Assembly (NCBI GenBank): GCA_029721435.1
Contig: CM056580.1
Location: 29,856,867-29,920,866, forward strand
DNA: 64,000 nucleotides
Direction of reading: 5' to 3'
Origin: Gymnothorax reevesii
Taxonomy: Eukaryota; Chordata; Actinopteri; Anguilliformes; Muraenidae
Each line of letters begins with the position of its first letter. Within the stretch, counting starts at the first letter, position 1. Both the position numbers and the translations under genes were made by a program. Under the pieces are notes generated by a model, which was not told where the DNA came from, did no database searches, and saw only the letters and a list, made by a program, of their open reading frames with translations. Positions 55,934 to 64,000 of this stretch are shown here, in pieces.

Positions 55934-56124
55934 GGACACCCAGGCATGTGTGGGACAGATCAGTGTGAGTATGGGGTGTGTCCCATCCTTTCGGTAGAAT
56001 AGGGGGTGGGACAGTGCCCAGCCATGCTGAACCCCTTGTTCTTCGCATAGAAACACCCCTTTACACGGGGGACGGGACACTGCGCAGTGGTGCGAGGAAC
56101 ATTAGGGTCAATCTGACTAATAAT
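55934..56124. repeat. 0.19-kb repeat, copy 1
   Basis: Shares about 190 bp with 62628-62821, same orientation, roughly 85-88% identical by eye, with a single 3-bp length difference (near 56003 versus 62698). Core words present in both: GACAGATCAGTGTGAGTATG, GGGACAGTGCCCAGCCATGC, GAGGAACATTAGGGTCAATC. Flanks are not related. It has no terminal inverted repeat, tRNA head or poly-A tail, so the family is unknown. Confidence 0.8.
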
Positions 56125-57382
56125 GCCATGTCTATTAAGATCTGTCTGAGGATCTCATTGGATTAAGGTCTGCTTCCTCCAGTGGTTTCTGTCCTTGGAC
56201 AGTAAACTATGATTACCACATCACAGAAATGAAAGTGCTGATGGCAGCTAAAAATTGTCCTTCTTGTAATGGAAATAGTGTTGCACTTTTCAATTCTTTT
56301 TCTTAAAAGCAAAAGTTTGACTTGAACTTCACTTTTAATGCTCCTATAGCTAAATATCTAAAGACTAATTTTGCAGTCTCTTTGTAAGGCTACGTTCATT
56401 TCTGTTCACTGCACTGTTTGGCTGAAGTCGCAAATCGCAAATTGTAAAATAGGTAAAAGTGTCTGGCCAATCTTTTTTGTCTTATACGTATAAGAAAAAG
56501 TAATTGAAATACAATGTAATTCAAGTTGAAATATATGACAAAAGTGCTTGGTAAGGCTCGAGCCCTAGCAACTGGAATGAGACCTGAAGGTCATCTTTAC
56601 CCAGTGGCAGATTGAGGTATTGCACCAAAAAAGTGACTTAGCCATAAATGAAATGCTTTTCAAGGGCACGATAGGGTTCCAGCATGTATTTCGGCCATGA
56701 CTTTGGATTAAAGGTACTTAGATAGAAATACCTTTCTTGAGCAGGGGCTCTTGGGCCTCTGGTGCGCATTTCGGCAGCTATAGTGAGTGGTAGCAATATC
56801 ACTATTACATCAAGGCGGTTGGCTGCTTCTCTAAGTTACTCTGACATGCATCTCTCACAGTCAAACAGAGTCAAATGCACCCAGATGAGCCCTGAACAAT
56901 GAGGATTTAGCCCGCTATCCTTCTGTCTTGCAGAAATTTTCACAGGCTTCTTGTATATTCAGTGCTGCCGTACTTTCAGTGATTCAATGCTGTTCTTAGG
57001 GTTTTATCTGAATCTGTGAGAAAACCACACCCCTGTGAGATGATCAAGAGGTGGGAAATGAATTGTGACTTTCGGAAATATAATTCCCCTGAAATAAATA
57101 AATTGCGGAATTATGAAATCAAAATCCCGTGTAAGCAATTGACATGATCCTTTGAAAAACATCCCTTTTTCAAATAAAATCCTGTTATATATTGAAATGT
57201 TTTGACTTATCGATAGTTTATTTACATTTGTTTGTTACCTCTTTCATCTCCGGATTTATGTTATAGGCATGCTTTTTTATTTATTTAATATTGACATAAA
57301 TGACATTCAGTTTACTGTCATTCAGTCAATATGCTGGGTTGTTCAGCATTTAATTGTTCTATGCTACACACTGTGGAGAGTG

Positions 57383-57384
<2 letters not shown>
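56125..57384. other. Unique AT-rich non-coding stretch
   Basis: No gene or repeat recognised. Confidence 0.4.

Positions 57385-57413
<29 letters not shown>
57385..57413. repeat. (TTA)n microsatellite
   Basis: About nine TTA units. Confidence 0.9.
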
Positions 57414-57705
57414 CATTTTTTTAAATTCCAGTTTAGAGGCATGAATTATCCCAAAATAAATTTTAAAGTTGACTTGAGGTCTTTCTGATTATTTCACATT
57501 TATATGGTTCTTTATTGATTTTACCCTTTATCCACTACATCCTTATGTATTTTAATTATTTCAGTTCCTTTCTGGTACTTCCATTTCTTCTTTACAACAT
57601 CACATCTGGAAACTTAACTTGGATAAAGTGCTTGTTGACTGGAGAATCAATTATTCGATTAATAAATTTAAATACTGCTGAAGTAAGAACAGTATGGTAC
57701 TGTTA

Positions 57706-58530
57706 GCTATTCTGATCAGCCACAACATCAAAACCACCTGCCAAAAATTTTGTTGATCCCCCTTGTGCCACCAAAACTGCCTCATCACACTGATTGCATT
57801 CCCAGACCTAGGGCTTCCAGCAGAACATTTTCCAGAGCATCCCACGCCCTCCACCCTCTTATCTTCCCATCCTGGTATCGCCCTCCACCCTCTTCCCATC
57901 CTGGTATCATCCCTTCCTCCGGGAAATGGGGTATATGCACACCTGGCTGATGCACAAGATTTAAAAGAAGGCAGGGCTCAGGAGACCAGACAACCTTCTT
58001 CATTTGCTCGTGCCATTTCATGCGCTTTCAGTGGTGGACTGGGGTTAGTATGGACTCTCTGATTGGTCTGCAGCTAGAAAGCACTATATGCAGCAGGGTG
58101 CAATGCACTGAGTTGTGACATGCTGCTCACATATCATAAAAATTATTTGTGGCTCTGACACAGCAGCTCTTCAGCCTGTTTAAACCAGATGGGGTAGCCT
58201 TTCTTGTCCTTGTGCATTGATGAGCCTTGGGCTCCCAACACCTTCTAGTCGGTTCATGGTTTGTCCTTCATTAAACCACTGTTGGTAGATACTCACCATG
58301 CTGACTGGGAGCACCTCAGAAGCCCTGCTTCAAACTCATCTGGCCGTAACAATCTGGCCCAATTCAAGGTTACTGGGTTCCCATTTCTCCCACATCTAGC
58401 ATGTTGACATGGAGAACCAACTGTCTAAGGTTTGTCCTCAGACCTTGACATGTGCAACTGTAATGAGAAAATCAATGTCATTTGCTTCATCTTTGAGTGG
58501 TTTCTGTTTCTGCTTATTGGTGTCAGTGAG
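57706..58530 (-). mobile_element. Decayed Tc1/mariner element, family B, second copy
   Basis: Left end ATTCTGATCAGCCACAACAT with AAAACCACCTGCC; right end inverted as AGCAGAAACAGAAACCACTC. Minus-strand core reads GMLWKMFCWKP around 57800-57835, matching the family's MLWAMFCWE motif. About 0.8 kb with internal deletions. It is the first of four different Tc1 families packed to 61 kb. Confidence 0.8.
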
Positions 58531-58589
58531 CTGTTTGCTGAAAATAAATCAGTTTGGACTACCTTACTTATGCCCAATGTGAAGAACTA

Positions 58590-59060
58590 ATTGCCTCCTC
58601 AGTTTAAAAGTCAACCAATTTAACAAATTTAATGGAAAAATGGGATCAATTTCACTAGACACGTCCAGCCATGATCATTTCCAGCCCCGGTGAATCTAAA
58701 CACCACTTAAATAGAAGTTGGCAATGTGAAATAGGCAAAAAGCAGTGCTTGATGGCACAATCTAGATAAATTTTAGATGAGCTGAGTAACAAATTGGTTG
58801 ACATCTATCCATCTGGGGCTCCAGTAAACCACAGTGAGAGAGATTATCTACCAACGGAGAAAACTTGGAATAGTGAGGAATCGTCCTGGGTGTGGTCAGC
58901 CGACCAAATTTCCTCCAAGAGCGCATTGACGACTCATTCAGGAGGTCACAGAAAAAAAATAAACCCAGACCAAAACCTAGAGAACTGCTGTGACAATTTC
59001 AGCACCAGAACTCTTACGGTTGTAAGATGTTCGGAATGTAGTTTTGCATTGTCTCACAGG
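58590..59060 (+). mobile_element. Tc1/mariner family C fragment (5' half)
   Basis: Shares with the other family C copies the GATCAATTTCACTAGAC and CACTTAAATAGAAGTT 5' part. The DNA-binding coding region follows: VDIYPSG, a shifted GLQ.TTVRAII-type stretch (CTCCAGTAAACCACAGTGAG), and RPTKFPPRAH-like coding at about 58895-58930. Terminal repeats and catalytic half absent. Confidence 0.75.
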
Positions 59061-59085
59061 AATAAGCAAGGCCTTCCATGACAAA

Positions 59086-59870
59086 AAACAATGTCAGGAT
59101 GGCAACATATGTCACTTCATAACCTGTAGTTATGTGTCATTCAGCATTTATGGTGTCCTCCCAGATGTGTAAGTTTCCCCTGCCATGTGCTCTAGTGCGC
59201 CCCCATACTATCACAGATACTACCTTTCAAATTGTGCTCTGATTAAAATAAGCTGGAAAGTTCTTCTCCAGTGTAGCTCAGAGGACACAGCATTCATGAT
59301 TTCCAAATAGAATTTCACATTTTCATTGGTGAGACCGCAGAAGAGTTTTCCACTTTGCCTCAGTCCATCTTAAATGGGTTTGGGCCCAGAGATGGCAGCA
59401 GTATTTCTCATCAGATGGTAAGGTTTTAATTTGGATTTGTGGATTCAGCGATGAACTGTGTTTACTGAAAGCAGTTTTCATGAGTGTTCAAGAGTTCATG
59501 CAATGATTTCCAAGACAGAATCCTGTCTGTTTTTGATGCAGTGCTGCCTGAGGGTGTAAAGATTATGGCCACTCAATATTGGTTTTTGGCCTTTTCCCAG
59601 GTGAGATTTCATAAGATTCTTTGAATCTTTTAAAGACGTTATGTACCGTAGATGATGAAATCCCCAAACTTTCTGCAGTTTTGCGGAATTGAGGAATGCT
59701 ACTCTTAAATTATTTGCCCATGCAGTCTTTTGTAGAGTGGGGAAGCCTTGAACCCTCACCATCCTTACTTCTGATAGGCTCAGATAGACCCAGAAACACC
59801 CAAAACAATTAGAAGCTAGTTTATTTCCCAGATGAAAAGAAGTCATGCACCCTGTATAATGATGCTCACA
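59086..59870 (-). mobile_element. Tc1/mariner fossil, family A-like
   Basis: Minus strand shows transposase pieces in order: LGKGQKPILSGHNLYTLRQH then CIKNRQDSVLEIIA (linker region, 59640-59500), HEN.C and, further on, EDTINAE and CCHPD pieces near 59150-59100. Same subfamily as the fossil at 25.1 kb. Terminal repeats not recognised. Confidence 0.75.
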
Positions 59871-59874
59871 CCAG

Positions 59875-60960
59875 ACAGAGAAGCTTTAGTAACCAGTGCA
59901 GCCACTGTGAGCATTCATGCATTCCTGACAACATTGGCGCATGCTGTTGACCAGGCGTTGGAAATAACGTTGAAAGATTGCTGGCCATTCTGTGACTAAT
60001 CGCCGAGCCAGCTTCTGGAGATCAACAGCAGGACCATTATGTGATTGAACTTGCTGGCTCAGTTCATTCCATGCATGCTCAAAGAGTGACAAGTCAGGTG
60101 AATATACACGCCAGTCCATGTGAATGTTCTGCTGCTGCAGGAAGTCAGTCACCACCCTGACATGAAGAGGTCTTGATTTGTCATCCTGGAACCAAGGTCC
60201 TGGTCTAATCTGCTGCAGAAGTCGCATTACCAGAGGTTGAACGTTCTCTTTGAGATAACATTGACTCGTCAAATTTTTGTTGACGACGTACAGAGGGATT
60301 CTTTGGCTCGTGGATGCCCCCCAACCGTTACCATTTTTTCTCTGAATAGTAGACGTTGAGCAACACTTACATTAGAATATCTCTCTCCTTCACAACATTA
60401 AACACAAGCCTGACCATCACTACTCTGGAGCGAGAAGTGTGACTCATCTGTGAATATTGTCTCAGCCCACTGACCACAGTTCCACCAGATGTGATGTCTG
60501 CACCAATCTCAACGAGTCCTTCTGTGATGGTCAAGTAGCAGTGGTCGGACTGCTGAACATTGATATCGGAAGCATCAGTCTTGCAGACAATTCCAGATGG
60601 TCTGGTTGGACATGTTAATGCCTCTGGCAGCTCTAAGTCGATCCCAAAGTTGTCTTGCAGTCACGAAGTGGTGTCGCAATGCTGTTATCACAAGAAGGCG
60701 GTCTGCTTGAGCTGTCGCTGATCAGGGTCTTCCAGAGCGGGGGTGATTCTGAACCTCTCCAGAATCTGCCGATAATGCTTTGGCTTACATTTAGACGCTG
60801 AGCCAGAATTCTCAGAGTTTGTCCATCTTATATCCAGCCAATGGCCTTTACGCTGACTTGGATGCTGAGTTGCCTTCAAAGCATCTTCACATTTCAAGTG
60901 ATGATTAATGGAAAATGCTCAGCCCCTTTAGTGTTCTAATTGGCATGTATGGAATGACAC
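59875..60960 (-). mobile_element. Tc1/mariner element, family D
   Basis: Almost the whole transposase gene is still traceable on the minus strand from about 60900 to 59890. Clear terminal repeats were not identified. It lies directly beside the family A-like fossil. Confidence 0.78.
59886..60900 (-). pseudogene. Tc1 family D transposase pseudogene
   Basis: From the N terminus: a helix-turn-helix followed by LERFRITPALEDPDQRQLK (60790-60700), then TIFTDESHFSLQ (first catalytic Asp, about 60440) in another frame. Next comes a 128-codon open segment (60272-59886) with PWFQDDKSRPLHVRVVTDFL (second Asp), DWRVYSPDLSLFEHAWNELS (third acidic residue present as Glu) and the C-terminal block RYFQRLVNSMRQCCQECMNA. 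The DD..E triad is thus still present in pieces, but frameshifts and stops separate them. Confidence 0.85.
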
Positions 60961-62190
60961 TGAAGCATAACCATGGTGCAAATGGTGCAAGAGGTGTCAC
61001 AGTGGGTGTTTCAAGGCAGTTTGTCAGTTTTGTCTGACTAAGTTTGTGCTTCAAATCTATGACAAGGAAATCTGGTTAACTTAAAAAGTTTCCAAAGTGC
61101 AATGATTGCATGCCCCATAATAATGTGATGTCTAGAGTCCAAATGAAAACCCAAAGGGGGATATTCTAACCCTGTCTGGCTTAGAAAGACTTTTGCATAT
61201 AATGGTCAAACTTCCCTAATCTGATGCTATCTCATTGCAGCTCCCTGCTGAAAGCAGTTCAACAGTTGGAAGTTCTCCCTCTTTGAACTCACTAGCTGAT
61301 ACCAAATTTCAACAATTGCTGCTAACAGTTCGGTCAGCCTGATTTGGATTTCATTTTCTGTGGTGTTAACACCTTACACAGCATGGAACTAGGGGTACAT
61401 GCCTGTGCAAAAGTGTGTGTTTGTGGATGAAAATCCTGTCACTGAACAGCCTGTGAAGAAGCAGACTGTGCGGCAGTTGGCTTTGATTTGGGCGCTCTCG
61501 TGCGAAGGCTTGAAATCGACGGATCACCTTGAGGAGATGGCAGAAGAGCCTGCGGATCCCTTGTGCTTTCGTTAAGTGCTGCGGGTGCGGTGCCATGTCT
61601 GGACCCAACATGCCTTCCACTCGCACATGATCAGGTACCAGGCCTCGCCCTTCCCAACCTCCACTACACTGCTCCCCCAAAACCTCACCCCCCAGCCCCT
61701 ACCTCACAGTTTGTGTGGTGATTTTAGCAGAGAAGTGCTCTCTCCTCTGCTCATGTCCCCTCTTAAGGCCAGGTATGGTAACGCCTCTAGCCTGAAATGT
61801 TAGTGTAGAAATTTGGAGGCTTAGACCATTCCAGACTTCAATAGACTCAAACACATCCCACTCAGTTTGGGTTTAAGGCCTGGGACGTATCTGAGGGATG
61901 GGGGAAAGGTCACAGCTTGCTGCTTTGCCTGAACTTTGTGTGGAGTGACCATTCTGCAGAGTGAAACATGGCCAAGATTACTTGAACGAAAAAAAAAAAA
62001 AAATCGAAGCATTTGCTCCTCTTGTGTTTTTTTTTCGTTTCCTGGGACTCAAGATCCAGCTTTCCAGATTAAATGAATAAGTTTTTTTTGCTGAAGAAGA
62101 AGACTAATCACATCATTCTTTCATATAAACTCTGCCTGAGGCAGAAAGGAAAGGATAGGGAGAGATCTGTGAGTTATTCGAACGTACGCA
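60961..62190. other. Unique non-coding stretch
   Basis: No gene or repeat recognised. An A run lies at 61989-62002 and a T run at 62027-62035. Confidence 0.4.
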
Positions 62191-62229
<39 letters not shown>

Positions 62230-62600
62230 TTGTGTGTGTGTATGTATGTGTACAGTATGTGGCTTATTACAGTGGTTATGAACAAGTCTGTTTATCTGTG
62301 CACGTGTGTGTGTGTGTGTGTGTGTATGTGTTTGTGTGTGTGTATGTGTATCCGCATGTGTACAGTATGTGGCTTATTACAGTGGTTATGAACAAGTCTG
62401 TTTATCTGTGCGCGTGCGTGTGTGTGTGTGTGTGCTGATGTATGTTGATGCCTGGGTATGTGTGTATAATGTGGTTACAGTGAGTATGATTATATCTACG
62501 TGTGTGTTTGTGTGTTTGTCTGTATGCATGTGTGTGTGTTTCCACATGCATGTGTGTCTGTATTTGTGTGTATGTTTGTACGCACTTGTCTGCATGCCTG
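62191..62600. repeat. GT-rich tract with a duplicated ~110-bp unit
   Basis: (TG)n runs alternate with a unique segment: GTACAGTATGTGGCTTATTA and the following CAGTGGTTATGAACAAGTCT occur at 62250-62289 and again at 62360-62399, a direct duplication with a 110-bp period including its flanking GT runs. A looser GT-rich part follows to 62600. Confidence 0.9.
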
Positions 62601-62627
62601 TATGTCCATGTGTTTGGGTGCATCGTA

Positions 62628-62821
62628 GGACATCCAGGCGTGTGCAGGACAGATCAGTGTGAGTATGGGGTGCGTCCCATCCTTTAGGCAGAATAGAGGA
62701 GGGTGGGACAGTGCCCAGCCATGCTGAACCCCCTGTTCTTCATTTAGAAACACCCCCTTCCACAGGGGACGGGACACAGCGTAATGGTGTGAGGAACATT
62801 AGGGTCAATCTGCCTAATAAC
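62628..62821. repeat. 0.19-kb repeat, copy 2
   Basis: Direct-orientation partner of 55934-56124, 6.7 kb away. It starts within three bases of the end of the GT-rich tract's last imperfect units. See copy 1 for shared motifs. Confidence 0.8.
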
Positions 62822-63041
62822 GCTCTCAGTCAAACCTCCATCGCATTCAGCCATTACAGGGGCTGGATTACAATCAGACAATCAGAGGTTTTAAATGGGC
62901 ACTTGAAATAAAAAAATCGATCGCTGTTTCCTTTCCAATTTTATTGATGTAATGCTGATATATTCAAGACCATACGTCCCAGATGATGATTCCATTATTT
63001 TTATTGAATTTAATATTTGCTGCATTTTTTTTTTTTAATAA
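62822..63041. other. Unique spacer
   Basis: Nothing recognised; a T run lies at 63025-63035. Confidence 0.4.
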
Positions 63042-63101
63042 TAGTGTGTGTGTGTGTCTGCGTTCTTCTGTGCGCGTGCGTGTGTGTGTGTGTGTGTGTA
63101 T
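63042..63101. repeat. (GT)n microsatellite, interrupted
   Basis: Two GT runs separated by TCTGCGTTCTTCTGTGCGCG. Confidence 0.92.
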
Positions 63102-64000
63102 GTATGTCTGCGCCTGTATATTTATCAGTACGTGCATTTTTAAATGTCACAGCTGGTTAACTGAGAGACATGTAGCATGCTTCAGGCTCCAGCTGGGCAC
63201 TATTACTATGTATGCATGCATGCTTGAGTGTGTGTGAGCATGCTGTGCTTCCTCAGCTGTGCTTGTGAACACGCTTACACCGTACACACATGCAGTAAGC
63301 AGGCCGAAGGCTCCAGTTCTGCGGCCGGGGCTGCCCTCAGCTTCTCTGACGTGACTCTAACTCACGGTAACTAGCGGGAAGGCCATTACTCCAGATAGAG
63401 GCATTTCCCATGCCGGGGACGGCCGTGATGTATCGATCTACCACGAGGACGCCAAGCGCGGGAAGGTCTGTTTGCTTTAAAGTTCAGCAGCTTTCCACTA
63501 CTGTTAGCGCACTAGCCACAGGACCGATCGATATCTGGACAAACACCCGTGCAGTCCTCCTCGCTTTCCATTTAGTCACACCATAATAACGTCAGGGCCT
63601 CTTCTGTTGTTGCTGTTGATGTCGTTGTAGGTCGCAGTGACGGCGGTGTTTACCTTTGTTGAGACCAGCTGGATTTTTTATTTTTTTTGTTGTTTTGTTT
63701 GGTTTTGTGTTGTTTTCAAATTGTGCCTCGCGCAGAAACCTCTTACCGCTGTAAATTGTAATTGTAACGGATACACCGGGTCTGGTAGGAGGAGATAGAG
63801 CACAGCCACTGAAAAGAAGAGCTGTTGCTAATAAAGGTGAACAATCATTTGCGGCGGAGGTAAGTGTCAGAAGGTAAGAGATTGGAATAGGAGCCGAGAG
63901 AGGGGAAAGTGTTTATTGGGGGAGTGGCTTTTGTCTACAGGAAGAGGAGAAAAGAGGGAAAAATGATATGCTCCCTTTCTCTTTCTCAGTTGGCTGTAGT
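63102..64000. other. Unique, CpG-containing sequence to the window edge
   Basis: No repeat or exon recognised. 63330-63650 is repeat-free with many CpG words (GCGGCCGGGGC, CCGGGGACGGCCGTG, GACCGATCGATATC, AATAACGTCAGG with a CRE-like ACGTCA). It could be regulatory or promoter-proximal DNA of a gene beyond the edge, but no TATA box, start codon context or splice site could be tied to it. Confidence 0.3.

Noticed and set aside
55718..56080. Minus-strand protein-coding gene shared with 62496-62777
   Set aside because: Both frames begin at non-ATG codons and only the 0.19-kb repeat part is shared; the rest is unrelated. Left as a repeat with an open question.
63296..63310. Third copy of the TRIM LTR (GCAGGCCGAAGG)
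   Set aside because: Only 12 bases match; the adjoining sequence is unrelated.

Overview
The window looks like nuclear DNA from a ray-finned (teleost-type) fish. It is an AT-rich, gene-poor stretch with no bacterial-style operons, no rRNA and no complete protein gene. It holds long CA/GT microsatellites, homopolymer runs, and a repeat population typical of fish: at least seven Tc1/mariner families, an L2/Maui-like LINE, a Penelope-like element, hAT and piggyBac-type non-autonomous elements, and tRNA-derived SINEs. Family assignments rest on recognisable protein motifs and terminal inverted repeats read by eye; no database search was possible.

Layout. 0-9 kb: mostly unique sequence, a decayed Tc1 copy, a SINE, a small MITE, and a 430-bp LTR-internal-LTR element at 4434-4863 whose LTRs each carry a tRNA-like body. 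9-17 kb: dense transposon debris (Tc1, hAT MITE, Penelope GIY-YIG fragment, two LINE fragments, two copies of another Tc1 family). 17-20 kb: unique sequence with the only convincing host coding exon, 19188-19297 (+), an RCC1-type repeat with intact splice sites. 20.5-23.4 kb: a Tc1 element split by a 1.7-kb insertion that contains a second Tc1 family. 24-31 kb: Tc1 fossil, a 2.5-kb hAT-like element, unique sequence. 33.5-38.4 kb: two large Tc1 elements, one interrupted by a stack of other repeats including a piggyBac-type MITE, the other by a 368-bp solo-LTR-like insert. 38.4-48.7 kb: mainly unique, with one SINE in perfect target duplications and several stretches that look like candidate regulatory DNA. 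48.8-50.1 kb: Tc1 element carrying nested TTAA-type MITEs. 51-53 kb: CA-rich tract and a 45-bp minisatellite. 54-57.7 kb: unique sequence with a MITE and one copy of a 0.19-kb repeat. 57.7-61 kb: four different Tc1 families lying almost end to end. 61-64 kb: GT-rich tracts, the second copy of the 0.19-kb repeat, unique GC-richer sequence.

How it fits together. The single RCC1 exon, with class-compatible splice sites and no second exon seen, suggests the region is largely intronic or intergenic DNA of a + strand gene with very long introns; which RCC1-family gene is not decidable from 36 codons. Everything else recognised is mobile DNA in decay. The most unusual item is the miniature LTR element at 4.4 kb: it has TG..CA LTRs 98% identical to each other, a 4-bp target duplication, a primer-binding-like TGG, a polypurine tract, and a 73-nt tRNA-like segment with A and B boxes in each LTR. 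That layout recalls plant Cassandra elements, which carry 5S promoter sequence in their LTRs.
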